Assembly (NCBI GenBank): GCA_949295465.1
Contig: CASFKY010000068.1
Coordinates: forward strand, 62,001 to 126,000
Reading direction: 5' to 3'
Origin: an uncultured Oscillospiraceae bacterium
Lineage (GTDB): Bacteria > Bacillota > Clostridia > Oscillospirales > Ruminococcaceae
DNA length: 64,000 bases
Part shown: positions 33,448 to 41,805 of the stretch, in pieces
Layout: every line of letters begins with the position of its first letter
Position numbering within the stretch: position 1 is the stretch's first letter
Notes under the pieces: generated by a model
Seen by the model: the letters and a program-made list of their open reading frames with translations, nothing else
The model's database searches: none
Told to the model about the DNA's origin: nothing
Position numbers and translations under genes: made by a program

Positions 33448-34719
33448 TCAGAAGGTCTCCAGATAAGCCTCCACCAGATGGAGCCGCTCGGCAGGCAGGA
33501 TGCCCTCCACCGCCACTCCTTCGGCCTGATATTCCTCGCTCAGCACGCTGCCCTCCCGGCGGAATACCTCCAACAGGGAAAGCCGGTCATAGGGCAAGAG
33601 CACCCGCACCCGGCGCACCCGGTTGCCCAGCTTTTCGTCCAGGGCCCGCAGCAGCTGGTCCAGCCCGCGGCCGGTACGGGCGCTGGTGAGCAGCACTGAG
33701 GGGTCAAAGGCCACGGCGCCGGCCAGGTCGGCCTTGTTGTACACCACCAGCCGGGGAATGTCCTGGCAGTCCAGATCGGCCAGCACCTGCTTTGTCACGG
33801 CAAGCTGCTCCTCCCGGGCGGGATCGGTGGCGTCGGCCACCATCACGATCACGTCCGCAAAGGCGGCCTCTTCCAGTGTGCTGCGGAAAGCCTGCACCAG
33901 GTGGTGGGGCAGCCGGCTCACAAAGCCCACCGTGTCCACCAAAATCACGTTCAGCCCCGAGGGCAGGCTCAGCTGCCGGGCGGTGGGGTCCAGGGTGGCG
34001 AAGAGCATATCCTTGGCCAGCACCGTGTCCTCGCCGCACAGGGCATTCATCAGGCTGGATTTGCCCACGTTGGTGTAGCCCACCAGGGCCACCACCGGCA
34101 CCCCGCTTTTCTGGCGGGCCCGCCGGTTTTCGCTCCGGCGTTTTTCCATCTCCCGCAGCCGCTCCTCCAGATTCTCAATGCGGCGGCGCACATGGCGGCG
34201 GTCCAGCTCCAGCTGGCTCTCGCCGCTGCCCCGGCGGGCGCCCGCCGTACCGCCGCCGCCGCCGCCCTGCCGGCTGAGCACCTGGCCCAGCCCTTGCAGC
34301 CGGGGCAGACGGTAGCACAGCAGGGCCAGCTCGGTCTGCAATTTGCCCTCGCCGGTCACCGCCCGGCTGCGGAAGATCTCCAGGATCAGCATGGTGCGGT
34401 CGATCACCTCAATGCCCAGCGTGTCGCTCAGGTTGCGGATCTGGCTGCCGGTGAGCTCCCCGTCAAAGACGGCGGCCTCCGCCTCCAGGTTCAGGGCATA
34501 GAGCCGGGCCTCTTCCAGCTTGCCCGCCCCCAGCACGGTGCCCGCCTCGGGGGCGTCCCGCTTCTGGACGATCTGGGCCACCACTTCCATTCGGTTGGCC
34601 TGGGCCAGGGCGCTCAGCTCCTCCAGGCTGCGGTCCATGTCATACTGCCCCAGGTCCATCGCCAAAAGCAAAATTTTGGTAAAGGGGCGCTCTTTCTCAA
34701 TTTCAAATTGTTCCCGCAT
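33448..34719 (-). CDS. hflX: GTPase HflX
   Basis: A 423-residue ribosome-associated GTPase that splits stalled or hibernating ribosomes. The HflX domain has AQIVQKRDAPEAGTVLGAGKLEE and FDGELTGSQIRNLSDTLGIEVIDRT (split over two lines), then a Gly-rich loop (RQGGGGGGTAGARRGSGE) and a coiled segment. The G domain carries VALVGYTNVGKSSLMNAL, DTVGFVSRLPH and YNKADL. The ATG at 34719, after AGGAGC, replaces the longest frame and overlaps the GNAT stop by 17 bases. Confidence 0.94.
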   Translation of the reverse strand: MREQFEIEKERPFTKILLLAMDLGQYDMDRSLEELSALAQANRMEVVAQIVQKRDAPEAGTVLGAGKLEEARLYALNLEAEAAVFDGELTGSQIRNLSDTLGIEVIDRTMLILEIFRSRAVTGEGKLQTELALLCYRLPRLQGLGQVLSRQGGGGGGTAGARRGSGESQLELDRRHVRRRIENLEERLREMEKRRSENRRARQKSGVPVVALVGYTNVGKSSLMNALCGEDTVLAKDMLFATLDPTARQLSLPSGLNVILVDTVGFVSRLPHHLVQAFRSTLEEAAFADVIVMVADATDPAREEQLAVTKQVLADLDCQDIPRLVVYNKADLAGAVAFDPSVLLTSARTGRGLDQLLRALDEKLGNRVRRVRVLLPYDRLSLLEVFRREGSVLSEEYQAEGVAVEGILPAERLHLVEAYLETF

Positions 34720-35311
34720 GGTCTTGCTCCTGTAAGGCGGCGGTGAGGGTGCGGCCATAGACCCGGCACTCCATCTCGCTGCCGTCGTATTTGGTGTAAC
34801 AGGCGGTGTGATCCGCCCTGAAGCCCGCTTTTTCCAGCAGCCGGGCCGCAGCCTGGTTTTCCAGGCAGCAGCAGGCGCCCAGAAAATCCGCCCCCAGCCC
34901 CTGCCAGAACCGGCACAAAAGGGCCAAAGCCTCTTCCCCCAGCCCCTGGCCCCAGGCGGCGGGAGAAAGGCAGAGCCCTGCCTCCCAGGGGCTGAGGGAG
35001 GGGGAGGGGGCAAAATGTACCCAGTCGGCGCGCTTTGCCTGCCCCCGGTAGAGGCTGGCCGAGCCCAGCAGCCGGCCGCTGGATCGGTCGGTCACCGCCC
35101 ACTGGTAGAACTCCGGGTCGGGGTACTGGCTCATCCAGAACCAGATCCACTCGGCGCTCTCGGCCCAGGTGCGGTGGGCCTGCCAGCGCAGCCAGCGCAC
35201 CGCCCGGGGCTGGCCGGCCCAGCCCTCAAACATGGGCCGGGCGTCGTCCAGGATAAAGGGGCGCAGCAAAAGCCGGCGGCTGGCCAAAGGCCGGGTGCCG
35301 GTGTGTCGCAT
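34703..35311 (-). CDS. GNAT-family acetyltransferase (RimJ/RimL-like)
   Basis: A 202-residue acetyltransferase. The start RPLASRRLLLRPFILDDARPMFEGWA is typical of RimJ-like enzymes acting on ribosomal proteins or small molecules. The acetyl-CoA loop reads AAWGQGLGEEALALLCRFW, and CCLENQAAARLLEKAGFR is the usual next motif. Overlap of its stop with hflX makes a two-gene operon. The substrate is unknown. Confidence 0.87.
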   Translation of the reverse strand: MRHTGTRPLASRRLLLRPFILDDARPMFEGWAGQPRAVRWLRWQAHRTWAESAEWIWFWMSQYPDPEFYQWAVTDRSSGRLLGSASLYRGQAKRADWVHFAPSPSLSPWEAGLCLSPAAWGQGLGEEALALLCRFWQGLGADFLGACCCLENQAAARLLEKAGFRADHTACYTKYDGSEMECRVYGRTLTAALQEQDHAGTI

Positions 35312-35360
35312 GGGGCCTGCCTCCCTTGCAAGGGGCCCGAAAACCCCTGAAATTACCGAT

Positions 35361-35390
35361 ATTGTACCCCGGAACGAGGGAACCTGTCAA
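35361..35390 (-). promoter_or_regulatory. Promoter of the GNAT-hflX operon
   Basis: On the minus strand TTGACA (35385-35390), 18-base spacer, TACAAT (35361-35366). Confidence 0.78.
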
Positions 35391-35552
35391 ACCGTGGCCC
35401 GGGCAGAGCGGAAAGGGAAAAAGGAGAGAAAACTCCATTAAAATTCTGCAAAAGTTGGCCGGTAGGGCAGAAAAAATACCCTGGATATGTTATACTTCCC
35501 CCTGAGAGAGGGATTTTATCAGCGCCGGCAGGGCCGGCGGGAGGGAGGAAAG

Positions 35553-37469
35553 ATGGAGACACCGCATGTGCTGACCTGCCTGTCCGGCTCGCCGGCCAAC
35601 CAAAAAGTGGTGCGGCTGGCCGCCAGCCTGGCCCAGGGCATAGGGGGGATGTTCACCGCCCTCTATGTGGAGCCTGCCTCCGGCGGGCTGCCCAAGGGGC
35701 AGAGCGCCGAGGTGTTGCAGGAGAATATCCTGCTGGCGGAACAGCTGGGGGCCCATGTGGCCACAGTGTACGGGGGCGACATGGCCACCCAGGTGGCGGA
35801 GTACGCCCGGCTCAGCGGGGTGAGCCATATTGTGCTGGGGCGCAGCGGCCGGCTCCACTTTTTTCGAAACGCCCCTCAGGACCGGCTGGCCCGGATGGCG
35901 CCGGAGATCCAGCTCTGCGTGGTGCCCTACAGCGAAAAAGAGGACGACCCCCTGGAATTGCCCTCAGTGTCCCGTCCCCACATCTCCTGGCCGGATACCG
36001 GCCGCTGCCTAGGGGTAGTGCTGCTGTGCACCCTGCTGGGCGGGATTTTGGGGGAGATGGGGCTGGAAATGACCATCATCGGCCAGGTGTACATTCTGGG
36101 CGTGCTGGCCATCGGCGTGCTCACTACCGGCTGGGTCTACGGCCTGATGGGGCCGCTGCTCAGTGCCCTGGCCTTCACCTTTATCTATGTGCCGCCCCTA
36201 TTCTCCTTCCGATATGTGGCCCCCGGCTACCCGGTGACCTTTGTGGTCATGCTGGGGGTGGGTCTTATCACCAGCAATTTCACCCTGCGGGTGCGTGGGC
36301 AGGCCCTCACCGCCGCCGACAAGGCCTGGCGCACCGAGGTGCTGCTGAGGCATGCGGCCCTTTTGCAGCGGGCCTCCAGCCCCACCGAGGCGCTGGACAC
36401 CCTCTGTGCCCAGCTGGAAAAGCTGGTGGCCGGCAAGGTCACCTGGTATCAGCCCGATGAGGCGGGAGAGCTGGCCGGCCCCAAAGAAGATGACAACGAG
36501 CGGGAGGCCGCCCTCTGGGCCTGGCAGCACCGCAGTGCCGCCGGCGCTACCACCGGCATCCGGCCCGAGGCCGAGCGGCTGTATCTGCCGGTGATGGGCC
36601 AGCGGGAAACCTACGCGGTGGTGGGGCTGAACCTGGACAAAAAGCGCCTGCCGGAACCCTTTGTGCGCAATCTGCTGGGGGCGATGGTGGCCCAGTGCGG
36701 CCTGGCGCTGGAGAAGTACTCGGTGGAAAAGGACCGGGATGCTGCCCAGCGCAAGGCCGAGCAGGAAAAGCTGCGCTCCAATCTGCTGCGCTCCATCTCC
36801 CATGACCTGCGCACCCCACTCACCAGCATCTGCGGCAGCGCGGGCATCCTGCGGGAGAACGGTGAAGCCCTGAAAGAAGAGCGGCGCAAAGAACTTTACA
36901 ACGATATTTATGACGATGCCCTCTGGCTGATCGATCTGGTGGAAAACCTATTGGCAGTGACCCGCATCGAAAACGGCACCATGCAGTTGAACATGGAGCC
37001 CCAGCTGGTGGAGGATATTTTTGCCGAGGCCACCGAGCATCTGGACAGGCACGCCGGAGAGCATGTGATCGAGACCCGCCTGCCCGAAGAACTGCTGATG
37101 GCTGAGATGGACAGCCGTCTCATTGTGCAGGTGCTGGTAAACCTTTTGAACAACGCCATCAAATACACCCCCAAGGGCTCCCACATCCTGCTCACCGCTC
37201 GCAGCGAGGGGGAATGGGTGCGCTTTGCGGTGGCGGACGACGGGCCCGGCATCCCCGAGGAAGAACGGGGAAAGCTGTTTGAGATGTTTTACACCGCCGG
37301 CAAGCGACGAGGCGACAGCCGCCGCGGCCTGGGTCTGGGCTTGAGCCTCTGCCGCTCCATTGTGCGGGCCCACGGCGGAGAGATCACCATGGAGCCCAAC
37401 CAGCCCCATGGCTCCATATTCACCTTTACACTCAAGAGAGAGGAGGCGGCCGACCTTGAGCCTGCTTGA
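35553..37469 (+). CDS. KdpD-like sensor histidine kinase lacking the N-terminal KdpD domain
   Basis: A 638-residue membrane kinase. The ATG at 35553 follows GGGAGGGAGG. Order of domains: universal-stress-like domain (residues 1-130, with HVLTCLSGSPANQKVVRLAASLA and HIVLGRSGRLHFF), a four-helix DUF4118 membrane region (about 155-260), a GAF-like domain, HisKA (LLRSISHDLRTPLTSICGSAG), and HATPase (LVNLLNNAIKYTPKG, VADDGPGIPEEER, GLGLGLSLCRSIV). E. coli KdpD is about 890 residues; the Walker-containing KdpD domain that precedes Usp is absent. It overlaps the response-regulator gene by 14 bases. Confidence 0.88.
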   Translation: METPHVLTCLSGSPANQKVVRLAASLAQGIGGMFTALYVEPASGGLPKGQSAEVLQENILLAEQLGAHVATVYGGDMATQVAEYARLSGVSHIVLGRSGRLHFFRNAPQDRLARMAPEIQLCVVPYSEKEDDPLELPSVSRPHISWPDTGRCLGVVLLCTLLGGILGEMGLEMTIIGQVYILGVLAIGVLTTGWVYGLMGPLLSALAFTFIYVPPLFSFRYVAPGYPVTFVVMLGVGLITSNFTLRVRGQALTAADKAWRTEVLLRHAALLQRASSPTEALDTLCAQLEKLVAGKVTWYQPDEAGELAGPKEDDNEREAALWAWQHRSAAGATTGIRPEAERLYLPVMGQRETYAVVGLNLDKKRLPEPFVRNLLGAMVAQCGLALEKYSVEKDRDAAQRKAEQEKLRSNLLRSISHDLRTPLTSICGSAGILRENGEALKEERRKELYNDIYDDALWLIDLVENLLAVTRIENGTMQLNMEPQLVEDIFAEATEHLDRHAGEHVIETRLPEELLMAEMDSRLIVQVLVNLLNNAIKYTPKGSHILLTARSEGEWVRFAVADDGPGIPEEERGKLFEMFYTAGKRRGDSRRGLGLGLSLCRSIVRAHGGEITMEPNQPHGSIFTFTLKREEAADLEPA

Positions 37470-38199
37470 AAAAACACCCCGCATCCTGGTGGTGGAGGAC
37501 GATAAGGCCATCCGCAATTTGATCATCACCACCCTGGAGACCCAGGGCTATCAGTACAGTACTGCGGCCAACGGGTCCCAGGCGCTGCTGGAGGCAGCGT
37601 CCAGCCGGCCCGATGTGCTGCTGCTGGATTTGGGCCTGCCCGATATGGACGGGGTGGAGATCATCCGCAAGATCCGGGGCTGGAGCGAGATGCCCATCCT
37701 GGTGGTGTCGGCCCGCAGTGAGGACCGGGACAAGGTGGAGGCTCTGGACGCAGGCGCGGACGACTACCTCACCAAACCCTTCAGCGTGGACGAGCTGCTG
37801 GCCCGGCTGCGGGTGGCCCTGCGCCGGGTGAAGAAAGAGGCCGACCGGGCCAGCCGCCCGGAGGAAAAAATCTACCGCAACGGAGAGCTGACCATCGATT
37901 ATGAGGCCGGCGTGGCCCGCCGCAGCGGCCAGGAGCTGCACCTCACCCCCATGGAATACAAGCTGCTCTGCCTGCTGGCCCGCAACACCGGCAAGGTGCT
38001 GACCCAGAACTATATCCTGCGGGAGATCTGGGGCCTGGTGCTGGCCTCGGACACCTCCTCTTTGCGGGTGTTTATGGCAACGCTGCGCAAAAAGATCGAG
38101 CCCTGCCCGGCAAAACCCATCTATATCCAGACCCGGGTGGGCATTGGATATAGAATGACCTGGGTGGAGCGCCAGGAGGAGTCGGAAGAAGAAAACTGA
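37456..38199 (+). CDS. KdpE-like response regulator
   Basis: A 247-residue OmpR-type regulator. Receiver domain: ILVVEDDKAIRNLI (acidic pair), phospho-acceptor Asp in VLLLDLGLPDMDG, and DDYLTKPFSVDELLAR with the conserved Lys. A winged-helix effector domain follows (LTPMEYKLLCLLARNTGKVLTQ, RVFMATLRKKIE, IQTRVGIGYRM). The start is a TTG at 37456 behind GAGAGGAGG, inside the kinase gene, so translation is coupled. No kdpFABC genes are in the window, so the target is open. Confidence 0.9.
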   Translation: MSLLEKTPRILVVEDDKAIRNLIITTLETQGYQYSTAANGSQALLEAASSRPDVLLLDLGLPDMDGVEIIRKIRGWSEMPILVVSARSEDRDKVEALDAGADDYLTKPFSVDELLARLRVALRRVKKEADRASRPEEKIYRNGELTIDYEAGVARRSGQELHLTPMEYKLLCLLARNTGKVLTQNYILREIWGLVLASDTSSLRVFMATLRKKIEPCPAKPIYIQTRVGIGYRMTWVERQEESEEEN

Positions 38200-38215
38200 A
38201 AACAGACAGGACCCG

Positions 38216-38276
38216 CAAAAGCGGCGGGCCGGCAAGAGGCGAAGAGCCTTTTGGCCGGCCCGCCGCTTTTTTGATG
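38216..38276 (+). terminator. Terminator after the KdpE-like gene
   Basis: AAAAGCGGCGGGCCGGC pairs with GCCGGCCCGCCGCTTTTTT around an 18-base loop. Confidence 0.82.
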
Positions 38277-38487
38277 AATTTTGAAAAGAAAGGAAAAAGA
38301 GACGAAAATTTTGTAAAAAACAGAAAACCTCAAAAAAGAAAATGCAGAAAAAATAAAATAAAGAAATCATAAAAATATGCTTTAAAATTTTTTGAAAAAG
38401 AATGGCGATACAGCGCGCTTATAAAAAATTTTTTCTGCTCTTCTGCACGGACAAAACCTCTTTTGGTCAGAGCGAAATTGAATATTC
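38277..38487. other. AT-rich gap without a gene
   Basis: About 210 bases, very A-rich, unlike the GC-rich surroundings. No reading frame, repeat or RNA signal was recognised here; it ends at the NRAMP-like promoter. Confidence 0.6.
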
Positions 38488-38516
38488 TTGACGTTTTGTG
38501 AAGTAAGCGGTACAAT
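38488..38516 (+). promoter_or_regulatory. Promoter of the NRAMP-like gene
   Basis: TTGACG (38488-38493), 17-base spacer, TACAAT (38511-38516). Confidence 0.82.
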
Positions 38517-38579
38517 GCCTTCATTCACAAGTTCTTAACAGATGCGAGGTCAGCCGGAGGGCCGGCTGGGAGAGGGGAA

Positions 38580-38612
38580 AAACAGCAGCGATGCTGTTTT
38601 GATACATACAGA
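38580..38612 (+). promoter_or_regulatory. Hairpin in the leader of the NRAMP-like gene
   Basis: Within a leader of about 105 bases AACAGCA pairs with TGCTGTT around GCGA and is followed by a T; the stem lies 20-30 bases before the RBS GAGGAGG. A second GC hairpin (AGCCGG/CCGGCT) precedes it. It could be a weak attenuator. No known manganese or other riboswitch motif was found. Confidence 0.4.
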
Positions 38613-38626
38613 GGAGGAGAGTATTC

Positions 38627-39889
38627 ATGGAGAAAACCAGAAAGACCTTTTGGCAGAGAATCAAGAACATGGGACCCGGCGCCATTGTGACGGCCGCTGT
38701 GGTGGGTCCCGGCACCGTCACATCCTGCGGGCTGGCGGGCTACAATTTCGGCTACAGTCTGGGCTGGGCGCTGCTGTTCAGCGTGGTGGCCATGGCCATC
38801 ATGCAGCGGATGACTTCCAAGATCGGTCTGGTGGCGGGCATCGGCCTGGCCGACGGCATCCGGGAGGCCTTCCGTCAGAGCCCCTGGCGGGTCCCGCTGA
38901 GCGTGCTGATCATCATCGCCATTTTCTGCGGCAACTGCGCCTATGAGGCGGGCAACATTGTGGGCGCCGCCACCGGCGTATCCATCATGTTCGGAGATCA
39001 TCGGGTGATCTTCTGCCTCATCATCTCGGCGGCGGCGCTGGGGCTGGTGCTCACCGGCAGCATCAAGTACATCTCAAATGTGCTCACCGGCCTGGTGTTT
39101 CTGATGGCTGTGGTCTTTTTGATCACCGCCATCATTGTGAAGCCGGACCTGGGCGCTCTGATCACCGGCATGTTTGCTCCCACCCTGCCCAGCGGTGCCC
39201 AGCTCACCGCCATCGCCCTCATCGGCACCACCCTGGTGCCCTATTGCCTGTACCTGCACGCCTCCACCAGCGCCAGCAAAAAGGCCACGGACCCGGATAT
39301 GGACCTGGACGATGCCCTGGTGGACGCCGCCTATGACTCGGTGACCAACGCCATCCTCACTGCCGTCATCTCCATCAGCATCATGATCGTGGGTTGCAGC
39401 CTGGCGCTGCGGGGCGAGACTGTGGTGGCAGTCAACGATCTGGCCGCCGGCCTGGAGCCCCTGGCCGGCACCTGGGCCAAGGCCATCTTCGCATTGGGCA
39501 TCTTTGCCGCCGGCATCAGCTCTGCTGCCACCGCGCCTCTGGCCGCCACCTATGTGATCACCGGCATCCTGGGCTGGAGCACCGATCTGCGGGATAAGAA
39601 ATTCCGCATCATTGCCACGGTGGTCTTTGTGCTGGGCTGCGTGGTGGCCATCCTGGGCGGCACCCCCACCAGCATCATCACCATGGCTCAGGCCATCAAC
39701 GGCATTGCGCTGCCCCTCAGCGTCTGCCTGGTGGTGTATGTGTCCTCCCGCTCGGCCATCCTGAAACAGTATGTGAATAAGGCCGTTTTGAATGTGCTGG
39801 GCCTGCTGGTGCTGGTCATCACCCTGTTCATGGCCTACCGCACCTTTGTGGTGTACGCGCCCCAGATCGCTGCCTGGTTTGGTTTTTGA
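38627..39889 (+). CDS. NRAMP-family transporter with altered substrate site (YcsG-like)
   Basis: A 420-residue permease with about 11 helices and the NRAMP layout. Metal-transporting NRAMPs have DPGN in helix 1 and MPHN in helix 6; here helix 1 reads AAVVGPGTVTSCG (Asp and Asn gone) and helix 6 reads GTTLVPYCLYLHAS (Met, His and Asn gone). It precedes pxpB, pxpC and a YcsI-type gene, exactly the company of B. subtilis ycsG. It most likely carries an organic solute such as 5-oxoproline rather than a metal. That is inference from the missing ligands and neighbours. Confidence 0.78.
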   Translation: MEKTRKTFWQRIKNMGPGAIVTAAVVGPGTVTSCGLAGYNFGYSLGWALLFSVVAMAIMQRMTSKIGLVAGIGLADGIREAFRQSPWRVPLSVLIIIAIFCGNCAYEAGNIVGAATGVSIMFGDHRVIFCLIISAAALGLVLTGSIKYISNVLTGLVFLMAVVFLITAIIVKPDLGALITGMFAPTLPSGAQLTAIALIGTTLVPYCLYLHASTSASKKATDPDMDLDDALVDAAYDSVTNAILTAVISISIMIVGCSLALRGETVVAVNDLAAGLEPLAGTWAKAIFALGIFAAGISSAATAPLAATYVITGILGWSTDLRDKKFRIIATVVFVLGCVVAILGGTPTSIITMAQAINGIALPLSVCLVVYVSSRSAILKQYVNKAVLNVLGLLVLVITLFMAYRTFVVYAPQIAAWFGF

Positions 39890-39922
39890 GCCGGGCACCT
39901 TTTGAAACCGGCCGGAATCTGC

Positions 39923-39989
39923 TATAATCTGGGTAGATCCCCACCGGCGGGCCCCTGGGGGCAATATCTCTAAAAAAGCGCCCCCAGGG
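39923..39989 (+). promoter_or_regulatory. Internal promoter -10 and leader hairpin before pxpB
   Basis: A perfect TATAAT (39923-39928) with a weak -35 is followed by a hairpin of CCCTGGGGG (39953-39961) with CCCCCAGGG (39981-39989) in the leader. The pxpBC-YcsI genes may therefore be transcribed apart from the transporter. Confidence 0.5.
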
Positions 39990-40032
39990 ATGAATCTGCG
40001 GCGGGGCGTTCTCTTTTCAGAAAGGAAGAACC

Positions 40033-40761
40033 ATGATGGAAAAGGCCAAAATCCTCCTGGCGGGGGACAGCGCGGTCTCGGTGCAGTTCGGGGAAGCCAT
40101 CGACCCGGAGATCTACGGCCGGGTGCGGGCCCTGAACGAAGACCTGAAGCGGGAGAAGATCCCCGGCGTCACCGAGGCCATCCCCACCTTCCGCAGCCTG
40201 ATGGTCCAGTATGACCCCCGTCGGCTGCCCTATGAGCAGCTGCGCCAGCAGCTGGAAAACCGGCTGGAAAAGCTGGGCCGGGCCCAGCAGCCGCCCAAAA
40301 AGGTCATCACCATCCCGGTCTGCTTTGGCGGGGATTGGGGGGAGGACCTGGAAGGGGTGGCCCAATACCACGGCACCAGCCCCGAAGAGATCGTGCGGCT
40401 GTTCTGTTCCGCCGAATTCCTCATCTACATGCTGGGCTTTACCCCCGGCTATCCCTATATCGGCGGGGTGCCCCAGGGCCTGGTCACCCCCCGGCTGGAC
40501 TCTCCCCGGCTGAAGGTGCCGGCGGGGGCGGTGGGCATCGGCGGCGAGCAGCTGGGCATCTATCCCATCGAGTCGCCGGGAGGTTTCCGGCTGGTGGGCA
40601 ACACCCCGGTGCGGCTCTATGATCCCCGGAATCTGGAGCACCCGGTGCTGCTGGAGGCGGGGGAGTACATCCGCTTTGTCTCCATCGGCCCGGAGGAATA
40701 CCAGCGGATCCGCCGCCAGGTGGAAGAGGGCAGCTATCACTGCCAGATACAGGAGGGGTGA
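40033..40761 (+). CDS. pxpB: 5-oxoprolinase subunit B (KipI-like)
   Basis: A 242-residue subunit of the bacterial ATP-dependent 5-oxoprolinase PxpABC, which opens 5-oxoproline to glutamate. Signatures: LAGDSAVSVQFGEAIDPE, the middle IPVCFGG-DWGEDLEGVAQYHG region, then FTPGYPYIGGVP and SPGGFRLVGNTPVRLYD, all typical of KipI/PxpB. RBS AAGGAAG precedes the first of two adjacent ATGs. pxpC follows 3 bases after its stop. Confidence 0.93.
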   Translation: MMEKAKILLAGDSAVSVQFGEAIDPEIYGRVRALNEDLKREKIPGVTEAIPTFRSLMVQYDPRRLPYEQLRQQLENRLEKLGRAQQPPKKVITIPVCFGGDWGEDLEGVAQYHGTSPEEIVRLFCSAEFLIYMLGFTPGYPYIGGVPQGLVTPRLDSPRLKVPAGAVGIGGEQLGIYPIESPGGFRLVGNTPVRLYDPRNLEHPVLLEAGEYIRFVSIGPEEYQRIRRQVEEGSYHCQIQEG

Positions 40762-40764
40762 GCC

Positions 40765-41760
40765 ATGGGCATTTTGATTCAGAGGGGCGGCCCCCTCACC
40801 ACCGTGCAGGACAGGGGCCGGGTGGGATACCAGAACCTGGGCTTTTCGGCTTCCGGCGCCATGGACCGGCGGGCATTGCGGCTGGCCAACCTGCTGCTGG
40901 ACAATGACGAAAACGCCGCGGTGCTGGAGGCCACCATGGTGGGTCCCCAGTTTACCTTTGAAAGCCCCAACTGCTTTGTGCTCACCGGGGCGGATTTTTC
41001 GGCCGCCCTCAACGGCCGGATCCTGCGGACCAATCAGGTCTATGCCGCCGGCGCGGGGGATGTGGTGGAATTCCCCAAAGGGTTCCCCAGCCGGGGCGCC
41101 CGGGCCTATATCGGCTTTGCGGGCGGGCTGGACCTGCCCTTGCTGATGGGCAGCCGCTCTACCTATATAAAAGGAAAAATGGGCGGGCTGGAGGGCCGGG
41201 GCCTGAAAACCGGCGACCGGCTGGAATTCCTGGCCCCACGCCCACAGCTGCCCAACCTGGAAAAGCGGCATCTGGAAGAGGACTTTGAGGCGGTATACGG
41301 GGGCAGGCAGGTGACGCTGCGGGTGATCCTGGGCCCTCAGGAGGACTGCTTTACCCCCGAGGGGCTGGAGCTGTTTTTGAGCCAGCCCTATCGGGTCACC
41401 CCCAACTCTGATCGGATGGGCAGCCGGCTGGATGGGCCGGTGATCCCCCACAAGGGCCGGTCGGACATCATTTCGGACGGCATCGCCTTCGGGGCCATCC
41501 AGGTGCCCAATGAGGGCAAGCCCATCATCTTGCTGGCCGACCGGCAGTCCACCGGCGGCTACACCAAGATCGCCAACGTGATCACGGTGGACCTGCCCAA
41601 GGTGGCCCAGCGGATGGTGGGGGACGAGATCCGCTTTGAGGCGGTGAGCGTGAACCAGGCCCAGCAGTGGCTCTGCCAGGAGGCGGACGCCCTGGAGGCG
41701 GCCGCCGAAGCCTGGCGGCAGAAGCCCTCCTTCTGGAAACGGCTGCTGGGAGCAAAATAA
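40765..41760 (+). CDS. pxpC: 5-oxoprolinase subunit C (KipA-like, biotin-dependent-carboxyltransferase-like)
   Basis: A 331-residue protein. Typical KipA/PxpC stretches: GGPLTTVQDRGRVGYQNLGFSASGAMDRRALRLAN (residues 8-42), ARAYIGFAGGLDLPLLMGSRSTY, RVTPNSDRMGSRLDG, ISDGIAFGAIQVPNEGKPIILLADRQSTGGYTKIA. With PxpB and PxpA it forms 5-oxoprolinase. PxpA (LamB/YcsF family) is not found anywhere in this window. Confidence 0.93.
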   Translation: MGILIQRGGPLTTVQDRGRVGYQNLGFSASGAMDRRALRLANLLLDNDENAAVLEATMVGPQFTFESPNCFVLTGADFSAALNGRILRTNQVYAAGAGDVVEFPKGFPSRGARAYIGFAGGLDLPLLMGSRSTYIKGKMGGLEGRGLKTGDRLEFLAPRPQLPNLEKRHLEEDFEAVYGGRQVTLRVILGPQEDCFTPEGLELFLSQPYRVTPNSDRMGSRLDGPVIPHKGRSDIISDGIAFGAIQVPNEGKPIILLADRQSTGGYTKIANVITVDLPKVAQRMVGDEIRFEAVSVNQAQQWLCQEADALEAAAEAWRQKPSFWKRLLGAK

Positions 41761-41805
41761 CTGTGATCCGCGCAATTTGCGCCCAAAAAAAGGAGGAAGA
41801 GCAAG

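Noticed and set aside
38517..38626. Manganese (yybP-ykoY) riboswitch before the NRAMP-like gene
   Set aside because: The conserved purine-rich motifs are absent; only simple hairpins are seen, and the protein lacks metal ligands anyway.
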